Shown one piece after another: positions 17,567-26,543 of a stretch of DNA of 64,000 nt. Position numbers and translations under genes: made by a program. Numbering within the stretch: the first letter of the stretch is position 1; each line of letters begins with the position of its first letter. Below the pieces are notes generated by a model, which was not told the DNA's origin, did not search any database, and was given only the letters and a program-made list of their open reading frames with translations. Source of the DNA: Kaistella sp. 97-N-M2 (GTDB taxonomy: Bacteria; Bacteroidota; Bacteroidia; Flavobacteriales; Weeksellaceae); NCBI RefSeq assembly GCF_021513235.1, contig NZ_CP090976.1, positions 2,790,001 to 2,854,000 of the forward strand. The letters are read 5' to 3'.

Positions 17567-18883
17567 CTATCTTGAAGTTAAGATTCCAGAAGTTTGCAGC
17601 AGTTTTCTGTTCGCCAGGGCCGCGTCCGCTTTCGCATTAACTACATTAATATTTGTGGTGATCTGGGCGGCATCGGCATCAAGAAGTTCTGTAATGGTAG
17701 CCAAACCATTGTCAAATTTATTTTTGGTAACGCGGTAATTTTCATTCGCCTGATCTGCGGCCTTTTCATAAACTGCAATTTTTCTCTTTGCAAATTCTGA
17801 ATTTTGAAAATCTCTGTTCACTTCCAGTCTTATTTGGTCACTCAACAGATCATTGGTGGCGGTCAATTGCTTTTGCTGGGCTTCTGCACGGAGTAAAGAC
17901 GAATTTTTCTTCCAAAGGTTATCGATATTGTACTGAATTCCCACACCAATATTGGCCGCATTCAGAATCGTTAAAATTTTCGGCACGTCGGCTGCGATAT
18001 AACCGCCGGTTAAGGCAATTGTCGGTAAACTTTCAGCTTTCGCAGATTTAAGCCCGAGGTCCGCCGCTTTTCTTTGATAATCGATGGCCTGCAGATCTTT
18101 TCGGTTGCCGGTTGCCTCATTCAAATAATAAGAAACAGGATGGCTCTGGGAAAGTTCGTCGATATAATTTTCGTCAATGTCAATTTCTGTTGTGTCGGGA
18201 AGACCCAAAAGCAGGTCCATGTTGATGCTTGCAATACTGAAATTATTTTGAGCTTCCAGCAACTGCAGTTCGATATTTGATGTCTGCAAACTGGCCTTCA
18301 ACTTATCGTTTCTTGCAATAATGCCATTATCTTCAAGTTTCTGAAAAGATTCGTCTCTTTTTTGGGAGACAGATAGATTTTCTTTAAAAACTTTAATAGC
18401 CTGACTGGCTTTGAAAAGATTGTTGTACGCCTGTGAAACATTATAGGCAATGGCAACTTTATCGTTTTCGGAACTTAATTTGGAGGCTTCAACTAGATAT
18501 TGGGCAGATTGTATTCCATATTTAATTCGGCCACCAGCGTACAAAGGCAGTGAGGCGGCGACGTTGCCATAAAATGCGGAATTAGCTTTCGGCGACTTGC
18601 CTTCGTTATTTGAAGGCGGCAAAATCATCAGGTTAACATCCGCATTAGCAAGGGCTAAAGCACTGCCGGAAACTTTTAAACTCGGAAGTCTGTTATTGCG
18701 GGCTTCAAGATAATTAGCCGTCGCTTCCTGAATTTTCGCTTCATCAATGCGCAGATTTTTAGAATTTTGAATTCCGAGCATCACCGCTTCGTCCAACGTA
18801 ATCGTTCGTTTTTCCTGCGCGTTCGCACCCGTCCCCCACGCTAAAAAAAACAGGGTGACAATGGAACTATATATTTTCTTCAT
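17567..18883 (-). CDS. TolC-family outer membrane efflux protein
   Basis: 438 aa with a Sec signal peptide (MKKIYSSIVTLFFLAWGTGANA). The mature protein is made of two similar halves of long amphipathic helices (EARNNRLPSLKVSGSALALA early, TITELLDADAA late), the pattern of TolC-type trimeric channels. It forms the outer-membrane exit duct for the HlyD/DHA2 pump encoded downstream. Its start overlaps the end of the TetR gene by 17 bp, so regulator and channel are co-transcribed. Confidence 0.92.
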   Translation of the reverse strand: MKKIYSSIVTLFFLAWGTGANAQEKRTITLDEAVMLGIQNSKNLRIDEAKIQEATANYLEARNNRLPSLKVSGSALALANADVNLMILPPSNNEGKSPKANSAFYGNVAASLPLYAGGRIKYGIQSAQYLVEASKLSSENDKVAIAYNVSQAYNNLFKASQAIKVFKENLSVSQKRDESFQKLEDNGIIARNDKLKASLQTSNIELQLLEAQNNFSIASINMDLLLGLPDTTEIDIDENYIDELSQSHPVSYYLNEATGNRKDLQAIDYQRKAADLGLKSAKAESLPTIALTGGYIAADVPKILTILNAANIGVGIQYNIDNLWKKNSSLLRAEAQQKQLTATNDLLSDQIRLEVNRDFQNSEFAKRKIAVYEKAADQANENYRVTKNKFDNGLATITELLDADAAQITTNINVVNAKADAALANRKLLQTSGILTSR

Positions 18884-19484
18884 AACCTAAGAGGTATTTT
18901 AAAAGGTTTTTAATGTGAATTTTTATTTCGTTATAGTAATCGTTTTCGTAACTATCGCCGCCGGCCATATATTCCCGGTAAATGGGAACCGTGTGGAGCG
19001 CCGTGAAAATGGTACCTGAAATTGTCGCGTGTAAAAATTCAATTCGCGGCTTCTTTGTAAAAATATTTTTCTCAAAACCGTCCTCAACAAGTGCGCTGTA
19101 AATTCGGAGAAATCCTATTTTAAACTCATTGATGAATTGAACAATGTGTTTGTTCTTGTTCGTCAACTGTTCGCGCTGCATGATGATGTAGAAGGTTCTT
19201 AACCGATGTACCCGATCAATATACCTGTTGATAATGAGGTTGATCTTTTCCCATTCATTCAAACTTTCGTTTGCTATAACTTCTTTACTGAAAGACAGAC
19301 TTTCGTTCATCCGAAATTCGAATATTTTTTCAAACAACTTTTCTTTGGAGCCAAAATAATAAGAGATCATGGAAATATTTACGTTCGCCTCTTTCGAGAT
19401 TTCTCTCGTCGAAGTTCCGTTGAAACCCTTTTGTGCAAAGAGTTTTTCGGCGCTAAATAAAATATTTTCTTCTTTAGATATCAT
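18867..19484 (-). CDS. TetR/AcrR-family regulator of the efflux operon
   Basis: 205 aa. The N-terminal 50 residues form a TetR helix-turn-helix: AEKLFAQKGFNGTSTREIS, then a recognition helix ending ISYYFGSKEKLFEKI. The C-terminal part is an all-helical ligand-binding domain of unknown specificity. As the first gene of the efflux operon it is probably an autorepressor released by a pump substrate. Upstream lie a -7 box (19508-19515) and a palindrome (19536-19551) overlapping the expected -33 region. Confidence 0.9.
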   Translation of the reverse strand: MISKEENILFSAEKLFAQKGFNGTSTREISKEANVNISMISYYFGSKEKLFEKIFEFRMNESLSFSKEVIANESLNEWEKINLIINRYIDRVHRLRTFYIIMQREQLTNKNKHIVQFINEFKIGFLRIYSALVEDGFEKNIFTKKPRIEFLHATISGTIFTALHTVPIYREYMAGGDSYENDYYNEIKIHIKNLLKYLLGYEENI

Positions 19485-19507
19485 CGTTTCCGTGTTTTTT
19501 GCGGGTG

Positions 19508-19515
19508 CAAAGTTA
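19508..19515 (-). promoter_or_regulatory. Predicted -7 box of the TetR/efflux operon
   Basis: On the minus strand it reads TAACTTTG (TAnnTTTG). A TTTG at 19539-19542 on the same strand could be the -33 element, with 23-bp spacing. Confidence 0.5.
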
Positions 19516-19535
19516 AACTATTATTTACAAAATTC

Positions 19536-19551
19536 AATCAAACGATTGATT
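19536..19551. promoter_or_regulatory. Possible TetR operator
   Basis: A perfect palindrome with arms AATCAA and TTGATT and a 4-bp spacer covers the putative -33 region of the TetR promoter, where a repressor would block transcription. Confidence 0.45.
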
Positions 19552-19592
19552 TTTATTTCTCAATATCTAAAAAAAAATATTGAGAAATTAAA

Positions 19593-19620
19593 TTTAATAT
19601 CGTAATATTGCTATATTAAA
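19593..19620. promoter_or_regulatory. Possible ArsR operator
   Basis: TTTAATAT (19593-19600) and ATATTAAA (19613-19620) form an inverted repeat with a 12-bp spacer, 30 bp upstream of the arsR start. ArsR/SmtB sites are AT-rich imperfect palindromes of this kind, but chance is possible in such AT-rich DNA. Confidence 0.35.
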
Positions 19621-19649
19621 TAAAACCTCAATTTTTAAAGCTTAAATTA

Positions 19650-19979
19650 ATGGGTATTACAAAATCTGAACACTTTACCGCGGAACAAAATGAAATCGCT
19701 ACCCTCTTAAAAGCTTTAGCCCATCCGGCCAGAATTGCCATTGTAGAATATCTTTTGTCCGTCGACTCCTGTATCTGCAATGATATTGTGGCAGAACTTC
19801 CTCTGGCACAGCCCACCATTTCTCAACACCTCAAAGAATTGAAGAACGCTGGAATTATTAAGGGAAATATCGAAGGGAAATCTATTTGCTATTGCATCAA
19901 CCCCGAAAAATTTAAAAAAGTACAGCATTTTGTAGCGCAGATCTTTCTTAAAATTGAAAAACAGACCAACTGCTGCTAA
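19650..19979 (+). CDS. arsR: ArsR/SmtB-family metalloregulator
   Basis: 109 aa winged-helix protein. LLKALAHPARIAIVEYLL is the typical start of the fold. DSCICNDIV resembles the metal-binding ELCVCDL motif of ArsR, and LAQPTISQHLKELKNAGII is the recognition helix. A second Cys pair lies at the extreme C-terminus (TNCC). ArsR proteins repress until As(III) or another soft metal binds the cysteines. It is followed 26 bp later by an arsenite methyltransferase gene, which supports arsenic as the signal. Confidence 0.88.
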   Translation: MGITKSEHFTAEQNEIATLLKALAHPARIAIVEYLLSVDSCICNDIVAELPLAQPTISQHLKELKNAGIIKGNIEGKSICYCINPEKFKKVQHFVAQIFLKIEKQTNCC

Positions 19980-20005
19980 TTGATAAACATCAAAATTTAA
20001 AAAAA

Positions 20006-20845
20006 ATGGAAAACAATGCGCAAATTAAGGAAATGGTAAGGCAGAAATATTCAGAAATTGCTTTACAGGACAAGGAAACCAACGCTTCCTCCTGTTGCGG
20101 CAGTGGCGGCTGCAGCACGGAAGTTTATAATATTATGTCCGAAGAATATGACGACCTGAAAGGTTATGCCAAAGACGCAGATCTGGGCTTAGGCTGCGGA
20201 TTGCCGACAAATTTTGCCAAAATTAAAACAGGCGATACTGTAGTAGATTTGGGAAGCGGCGCAGGAAACGACTGTTTTATCGCGCGTGCCGAAACGGGCG
20301 AAGACGGTCGCGTGATTGGAATCGATTTTACGGAGGCCATGATTATAAAAGCACGCAAAAACGCTGCGCAGCTAAACTACCAAAATGTAGAATTCCGGCA
20401 GGGCGATATCGAAAATATTCCAATGTCGGCGAATCTTGCAGACGTGGTCGTCAGCAATTGTGTGATGAATTTGGTTCCGGATAAACACAAGGCTTTTTCA
20501 GAAGTGTATCGTATTTTAAAACCGACAGGACATTTTTCGATTTCCGATATCGTGTTAAGTGGCGCTCTGCCCGAAAAGATTAAGAATGCTGCAGAGATGT
20601 ACGCGGGTTGTGTGGCCAGTGCCATTCAGAAAGAGGATTATCTGAATATTATTAAGGAAGCCGGCTTTAAAAATATTGCCGTTCAAAAAGAGAAAGCGAT
20701 CATTATTCCGGATGAAATTTTAATGAATTACCTGAACGAAGAGGAAATTCGAAACCACCATAATTCGGACACGAAAATTTACAGCATTACCGTTTATGCG
20801 GAAAAGGGCGAAAAGAGTTGCGATCCTAATTCCGGCTGCTGTTAA
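20006..20845 (+). CDS. arsM: Arsenite S-adenosylmethionine methyltransferase
   Basis: 279 aa. ArsM methylates As(III) to methylated and finally volatile arsenicals. The SAM loop is DLGSGAGND (81-89). The three cysteines that bind arsenite in the family are present: Cys64 (GLGCGLP), Cys152 (SNCVMNL) and Cys202 (YAGCVAS). Extra cysteine clusters sit at both ends (SSCCGSGGC and SGCC), as in many bacterial ArsM. It is co-transcribed with arsR. No arsenite pump (ArsB/Acr3) or reductase is in the window, so this unit seems to detoxify by methylation alone, at least locally. Confidence 0.93.
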   Translation: MENNAQIKEMVRQKYSEIALQDKETNASSCCGSGGCSTEVYNIMSEEYDDLKGYAKDADLGLGCGLPTNFAKIKTGDTVVDLGSGAGNDCFIARAETGEDGRVIGIDFTEAMIIKARKNAAQLNYQNVEFRQGDIENIPMSANLADVVVSNCVMNLVPDKHKAFSEVYRILKPTGHFSISDIVLSGALPEKIKNAAEMYAGCVASAIQKEDYLNIIKEAGFKNIAVQKEKAIIIPDEILMNYLNEEEIRNHHNSDTKIYSITVYAEKGEKSCDPNSGCC

Positions 20846-20885
20846 ACGGAATATTTTCAGCTTTCAATTTTTTTGCAGTATAAAA

Positions 20886-20905
20886 AAACCACCTTTCGGT
20901 GGTTT
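20886..20905. terminator. Bidirectional terminator between arsM and the LuxR-type gene
   Basis: AAACCACC (20886-20893) and GGTGGTTT (20898-20905) form a perfect stem with a TTTC loop, flanked by A- and T-runs. Confidence 0.8.
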
Positions 20906-20909
20906 CTTT

Positions 20910-21563
20910 TTAGCTAACTAAGTTATGATCTACGGCAAATTTTACGAGCATCGAGGAGTTTCTGACGTCCAGTTTCAGCATGATATTTCGCCGGTGCGAT
21001 TCGACGGTATGTGTGCTGATAAAAAGCTTTTCTGCAATCTCTTTCGTGCGGAAGCCCTCGCAAATGAGATCTAAAACTTCTTTTTCGCGTTCGGTCAGTT
21101 CTTCGACACCGAATTTTTTACCCGGTTTTTCATCGACATTGCAGATAAAATTGAACAGCGCATTTTTCGTATCGTCATTTATGTAAACTTTATCATTAAT
21201 CACCTGACCTAAAGCACGGAGAAACTCTTTGCCGTCGGTATTTTCGGTGAGAAAACTCCTGATCCCCTTATCAAAAAATTTCTTTATTAATCTTACATCC
21301 GTTTTCGAAGAAAGAAGCACAATCTTCAGAGCCGGATGTAAGGAAAGTAAATTTTCAATTTGTTCGAAAACCTCATTAACGTTAATTTCGGAAATATTCA
21401 TAATGAGTAATTCCGACTGTTTAGTGACCAATGTTTCGATCGCCTCGAACTGCACGGTTCCTTTAAAATCGAACATGTTGGTGAACTGATGGTGATCGAG
21501 AAAACACTGAACGCTTTCTAAATGGAGCTCATGATTCTCATAAAGGATAAGTTCTCTTTTCAT
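20910..21563 (-). CDS. LuxR-type response regulator with degenerate receiver domain
   Basis: 217 aa from the ATG at 21561-21563 (MKRELILYEN); a longer in-frame start at 21644 adds residues with no family resemblance. Residues 1-125 have the receiver-domain layout, and 155-212 are a clear LuxR/GerE helix-turn-helix (LTEREKEVLDLICEG, then STHTVESHRRNI). The phospho-acceptor position is Asn56 (LLIMNIS, where LxxxD is expected). The acidic pair near the N-terminus is E9-N10, and the conserved Lys after strand 5 is missing (SFLTEN). It is therefore probably phosphorylation-independent. No histidine kinase is adjacent. The DNA targets are unknown. Confidence 0.85.
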   Translation of the reverse strand: MKRELILYENHELHLESVQCFLDHHQFTNMFDFKGTVQFEAIETLVTKQSELLIMNISEINVNEVFEQIENLLSLHPALKIVLLSSKTDVRLIKKFFDKGIRSFLTENTDGKEFLRALGQVINDKVYINDDTKNALFNFICNVDEKPGKKFGVEELTEREKEVLDLICEGFRTKEIAEKLFISTHTVESHRRNIMLKLDVRNSSMLVKFAVDHNLVS

Positions 21564-21714
21564 AAAATGTGTTTTAATTTTTACGAATTTAGTAACTTTT
21601 TCCCAAAAAACGACCGTGCATTTCACCCTTTTTCCGTGCCGCAAATCTGAAATAAATTTTAAAATAGATGCTTTTTAAATTAATTTTTTAACTTTTTTGC
21701 ACCAAAAAAATAAA

Positions 21715-24700
21715 TTAATTTAAATAAACTTCATATTTATTCATTTCATGAATAATTTCCAAAAGATTGCCATTAATATCAACATTTGCTTTCATCGATA
21801 CCAATTCTATATTGGACTGATCTTCCGGATTTTTAACGAAGAAATTTAGTTTGTGTTCGCCGTTGGAATTGCTGAAGTTTTCCCGAAAAAAGTCGACATC
21901 TTCTCTTCTCAAATCATTTACATCTACAACAACCGTCATTTTTTTTGCGAATTTTTCGAAAGCGTCTTTTAGATCGATAACTTCCGAAACGTTCACGAAA
22001 ACGCGGCCGTCATTTGCCTGGGAAAATTTAACTTTAAAAATAACAAAGCGCTGAACCTCAATTTTATCACGAAGTCTCATATAATCGCGGTCTCCAAGCC
22101 GAAAACCATAACTTCCGCTGTAGTCTTCCAAAGTGAGAAAGGCTATTTTTTCGCCGCTGTTTTTTCCGTCTTTCACAATATATTCCGTCACCAAGCCGGC
22201 TACCATATATTCGGGCGCATTATTTTTTAAGGCCTGTTTTTCTTTCCAGGAAAGTTTATCGTTATTAAAAAGATCCGGCTGCTGGTTCGCAAAAACAATG
22301 TTTTTGTAGGATTCGACTTCATCGAGATTGAGGAAGTTATAGGTTCCTTTCGGTTCGGCTTTTTTACCGGAATCTTCCAGTAATTCCGCCTCGTCGCCCT
22401 CCGGATTATCACGCGGAAGATCAATCAGATCCTCCTCGCTGTCGGCAATATCGTCCACAATATCGATGGGGACGGCAATTTTATCGAGTTCAATCTCCTC
22501 TTCTTTTTTGCCTTCCAGAATTTCTTTTTTGCTCAAAGCACCCTGAATAAACTGGAACTGAAATTTATATTCATCCAGCGGGTGCGCGGACAGGTAAAAC
22601 CCGATGATTTCCTTTTCCTTGTTGAGTTTGTGCATATTTTGCCACTCTGGCGCCGGATTTATTTTGGGCTGTTCAATCTTCACTTCATCCGCGAAATCGG
22701 CGAAAAGCGAGTTTTCAATTTCGTTAATGTTGTCCTGAAAGCTTTGTCCGTAACGCAAAAGCCGTTCGATATTGGTTTTTCCGCTCGCGTCGATGTCGAA
22801 ATACTGTGCGCGGTGATACCGGTCGACTTCATCAAAAGCGCCTGCTACCACCAAACTTTCAGCTACTCTTTTGTTCATTTGAGAGGACGGGATTTTCTCG
22901 AAAAAATCATAAATGTTCTTGTATCGTTCTGCTTTTCGCGCCGCCACAATGGCTTCACTCGGACCTTCGCCAATGCCTTTTATTGCGCCTAAACCAAAAC
23001 GGATCTGGCCTTTTTCGTTCACCGCGAAAGCGTACTGCGATTCATTCACGTCGGGGCCTAAAACATCGACGCCAATCGCTTTACAATCTTCCATAAAAAG
23101 AGTAATCTGCTTCGTGTTGTTAATGTTGTTCGACATGACGCTCGCCATGTATTCCGCCGGATAATTGGCCTTTAAATACGCGGTTTGGTACGCAATTAAA
23201 GCGTAACACGTGGAGTGTGATTTGTTAAAAGCATATTCTGCAAAGGCTTCCCAGTCTTTCCAGATCTTGTTGAGTTTTGTTTCGTCCAGCCCATTCATTT
23301 TTCCGCCTTCCAAAAATTTAGGATACATTTTATCCAGTGTTGGCCGGTCTTTTTTTCCCATGGCTTTCCGCAACGTATCTGCTTCACCTTTCGTAAAATG
23401 TGCAAGTTTTTGAGACAAAAGCATTACCTGTTCCTGATATACGGTGATTCCGTAGGTTTCCTCCAAATATTCTTTGGTTTCTTCAAGATCATAAGTTGTC
23501 TCTTCGGAGCCGTTTTTCCGATTAATAAATGTTGGAATATATTTGATGGGCCCCGGCCGGTAAAGCGCATTCATCGCGATAAGATCACCAAACTTTGTCG
23601 GTTTGAGTTCGCGCATGTATTTCTGCATTCCCGGACTTTCATACTGAAAAATCCCGACCGTTCTACCCTCTTTAAATAACTGATAGGTTTTCGCATCGTC
23701 CAGCGGAATGGTATCCGGATTGATGTCGATGCCATGCTTTTCTCGGATGAGTTTAATGGCGCGTTTAATGATGGTTAACGTACGTAAGCCGAGAAAATCC
23801 ATCTTCAGCAAACCCGCACTTTCCGCCACAGAATTGTCGAACTGCGAAACGAGAATGTCTGCATCTTTCGCCGCAATAGTGATCGGAACAAGATTGGAAA
23901 TATCTTCCGGTGTTATAATGACGCCACACGCATGAATTCCTGTATTTCGGATGCAGCCCTCCATTTTTTGCGCGGCCGAAAGCACATCGAATCTTTCATC
24001 CTGCGGATTCGCTAAAATATCTTTCATCTCCTGCGCCAAAACTTTGTCTTCGGGCGCCAGTTTGTCAAACTTTGCAAAGGCTTTAGCAATATTCATTCCG
24101 GGTGAGGAGGGAATTAATTTCGCAATATTGTTCGTTTCTCCAATGGAAACATCCAAAACGCGTCCTGCATCCTTAATCGCCGATTTACCACCCAAAACGG
24201 AGTAGGTGATAATCTGCGCTACGTTACTTTTGCCATACTTTTCAACAACCCACTTAATGATCTTATCCCGTCCTTCGTCATCAAAATCGATATCGATATC
24301 GGGCATTGAGATCCTTTCCGGATTTAGAAAACGCTCAAAGAGCAGATCATAAGCAATCGGATCAACATTCGTAATTCCGGTACAATAGGCGACGGCCGAA
24401 CCCGCAGCTGAGCCACGACCCGGACCTACCCAAACGCCCATCTTTCGGGCTTCATTACAAAAATCCTGTACGATTAAAAAATAGCCCGGATAACCCGTAT
24501 TTTTAATTACGTCCAGTTCAAAATCGAGACGTTCCCGAATTTCATCCGTAATTTCGGGATACCTTTTTGCGGCGCCTTCGTAGGTTAAGTGACGCAGATA
24601 CGCATTTTCGCCTCTTTTTCCGCCGTCTGCACGATCTTCTTCGCTCAAAAACTCTGATGGAATGTCATACTCGGGAAGCAAAACATCACGTTTTAAAGTG

Positions 24701-26373
24701 TACGGTTCAAACTTGGCGAGAAATTCCGTGTACGCTTCAAAAGCGTCAGGGAATTGCCGGAAACTTTGTTTCAGTTCCGCTTCATCTTTCATGTAAAATT
24801 CGTGCGTAGGCAACCCGCGTCTTTTTCCGAAACCCTTGCCAACAGGGGAAGACAGTTTTTCACCGTCTTTAATGCAGTATAAAATATCCTGAATGTGTGC
24901 ATCGGATCGTTCGGTATAAAATGTTTCGTTTTGGGCCAAAATTTTCGTGTCATACTTCTCCGCAAATTCAAGCAAAACATCATTTAAATGTTCTTCCTCC
25001 TCCACCTCGTGGTTTTGAATCTGCACGTAAAAATCTTCTTTAAAAGTATTGGTCCACCACTGGAAAACCTCCTCGCCTTTCTGTTCTCCAAATTCTAAAA
25101 TGGTACTCGGAATATCACCCAAAGTTCCCGCCGTTAAAGCAATTAGATCCTCTTTATACTCGGAGATCATTTGTTTTGAAATTCTCGGAACCCCAAAATA
25201 AAATCCGTTCACGTATCCGATACTGGAGAGTTTCGTCAGGTTTTTATACCCGTTCATATTTTTTGCCAACAAAACAACGTGCGTCCTGCGGTCGGGATCG
25301 TCCTTAGTAAACTGTTTTTTTTCGGGGCGGTCGGAAATATAAAACTCGCAGCCGATAATCGGAATCAGTTCTTTGCTTCTCGGTTCAGTCTCTTTAAACT
25401 CAATTCCTTCTTCCTGCGCTTTCTGTTTCTTATCTAAATATTCCTGATGTTTCTTTTTGATGTTTCCGTTGGCTTTTTCAACTTCCGAAACAAATTTAAA
25501 AGCGCCCATCATGTTTCCTAGATCCACCAGTCCAACTGCCGAAAAATTATTCTCCAGGGCTTTGTTGATGAGGTCATTTATGCGTGAGGAAGCCTGTAGC
25601 GAGGAATAAATACTGTGGTTATGAAAATTAAAATAGTCCCCGATCTCAATTTCGTTGGTATCGCCAAAATCGATTTTCTTTTTCTTTTTTGAAGCTGCGA
25701 CCTGCCGTCTGATGATAATTCCAAATGGTTGAATCGGATGAGGATGAGTCTCAATAAATTCGCGGAGATCTGCTTCGGAAATCTTAAGTTGATCCGCGGG
25801 AATAACGCCAATCCTCTTCATTTCGAAGAAAATCTGAGCTGTTGCATTTACGTCGGCTGCGGCATTGTGCGCTTCGTCGAACTTTTGATTGTACAGTTTT
25901 TCGTAAAGTTCCGTCAGTTTTGGCGATTTAAACTTGCCGTTTCTTCCGCCGCCCAATTGGCAATAATCTGTTCCCAGAGCCATAGTATCAGCGGAGGGAA
26001 TTTTTTCCAAAGCATTTTCTAGTTGTTTTCGGAACAGTTCGGCACCCACAATTTTGTAATCGAAATCGATATTATGGCCCGCCACAACATGGGCTTTTTT
26101 TAAAACATCCTGAAATTCAGCTAAAACTTCCAGCAGATCCCGACCTTCGGCATTTGCCATTTTGGTAGAAATTCCGTGAATTCTGCTGGCATTATAAGGA
26201 ATGTCGTAACCATCGGGTTTAATGATGTAGTCCTGATTTTCGAGCAGCGTTCCGTCCTGGGCATGAAGCTGCCAGGCAATTTGCACCATTCTTGGCCAAT
26301 TATCTGAATCAGAGAGCGGTGCGTTATAATTTTTGGGTAAACCGGTGGTTTCAGTATCGAATATTAAGTACAT
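21715..26373 (-). CDS. dnaE: DNA polymerase III alpha subunit with N-terminal 3'-5' exonuclease domain
   Basis: 1552 aa, about 390 residues longer than E. coli DnaE (about 1160). Residues 1-195 are a DEDD exonuclease like the epsilon subunit: Asp6/Glu8 in FDTETTG, HNIDFD at 100-105, HNAAADVNA from 169. A PHP domain follows from about 247 (FHNHSIYSS); its GLVDLGNMMG has Leu where active PHP domains usually have a metal-binding His. Then come the polymerase palm (GRGSAAGSA; MPDIDIDF with the catalytic aspartates), fingers, a helix-hairpin-helix region, an OB domain and the C-terminal beta-binding part. It is the replicative polymerase, probably carrying its own proofreader. It stands alone between dispersed genes. 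Confidence 0.95.
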   Translation of the reverse strand: MYLIFDTETTGLPKNYNAPLSDSDNWPRMVQIAWQLHAQDGTLLENQDYIIKPDGYDIPYNASRIHGISTKMANAEGRDLLEVLAEFQDVLKKAHVVAGHNIDFDYKIVGAELFRKQLENALEKIPSADTMALGTDYCQLGGGRNGKFKSPKLTELYEKLYNQKFDEAHNAAADVNATAQIFFEMKRIGVIPADQLKISEADLREFIETHPHPIQPFGIIIRRQVAASKKKKKIDFGDTNEIEIGDYFNFHNHSIYSSLQASSRINDLINKALENNFSAVGLVDLGNMMGAFKFVSEVEKANGNIKKKHQEYLDKKQKAQEEGIEFKETEPRSKELIPIIGCEFYISDRPEKKQFTKDDPDRRTHVVLLAKNMNGYKNLTKLSSIGYVNGFYFGVPRISKQMISEYKEDLIALTAGTLGDIPSTILEFGEQKGEEVFQWWTNTFKEDFYVQIQNHEVEEEEHLNDVLLEFAEKYDTKILAQNETFYTERSDAHIQDILYCIKDGEKLSSPVGKGFGKRRGLPTHEFYMKDEAELKQSFRQFPDAFEAYTEFLAKFEPYTLKRDVLLPEYDIPSEFLSEEDRADGGKRGENAYLRHLTYEGAAKRYPEITDEIRERLDFELDVIKNTGYPGYFLIVQDFCNEARKMGVWVGPGRGSAAGSAVAYCTGITNVDPIAYDLLFERFLNPERISMPDIDIDFDDEGRDKIIKWVVEKYGKSNVAQIITYSVLGGKSAIKDAGRVLDVSIGETNNIAKLIPSSPGMNIAKAFAKFDKLAPEDKVLAQEMKDILANPQDERFDVLSAAQKMEGCIRNTGIHACGVIITPEDISNLVPITIAAKDADILVSQFDNSVAESAGLLKMDFLGLRTLTIIKRAIKLIREKHGIDINPDTIPLDDAKTYQLFKEGRTVGIFQYESPGMQKYMRELKPTKFGDLIAMNALYRPGPIKYIPTFINRKNGSEETTYDLEETKEYLEETYGITVYQEQVMLLSQKLAHFTKGEADTLRKAMGKKDRPTLDKMYPKFLEGGKMNGLDETKLNKIWKDWEAFAEYAFNKSHSTCYALIAYQTAYLKANYPAEYMASVMSNNINNTKQITLFMEDCKAIGVDVLGPDVNESQYAFAVNEKGQIRFGLGAIKGIGEGPSEAIVAARKAERYKNIYDFFEKIPSSQMNKRVAESLVVAGAFDEVDRYHRAQYFDIDASGKTNIERLLRYGQSFQDNINEIENSLFADFADEVKIEQPKINPAPEWQNMHKLNKEKEIIGFYLSAHPLDEYKFQFQFIQGALSKKEILEGKKEEEIELDKIAVPIDIVDDIADSEEDLIDLPRDNPEGDEAELLEDSGKKAEPKGTYNFLNLDEVESYKNIVFANQQPDLFNNDKLSWKEKQALKNNAPEYMVAGLVTEYIVKDGKNSGEKIAFLTLEDYSGSYGFRLGDRDYMRLRDKIEVQRFVIFKVKFSQANDGRVFVNVSEVIDLKDAFEKFAKKMTVVVDVNDLRREDVDFFRENFSNSNGEHKLNFFVKNPEDQSNIELVSMKANVDINGNLLEIIHEMNKYEVYLN

Positions 26374-26529
26374 TGATGTCGTAAAGTTTGGGAAAAATCA
26401 GTAAGATTTTGGTAAAATTAGTGTAAAATTTCTTTAAAAAAAAGTTGCAAATTTTAGATCATTGAAATTGTTCACTAACGGCCAATTCCTCTGTTATTTT
26501 CCAAAATTTCCAATAATGAATTAAATTTT

Positions 26530-26537
26530 TATCTTTG
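26530..26537 (+). promoter_or_regulatory. Predicted -7 box of the fused E1 gene, nearly at the start codon
   Basis: TATCTTTG ends 6 bases before the ATG at 26544, again suggesting a leaderless transcript. Confidence 0.5.
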
Positions 26538-26543
26538 TTCACT

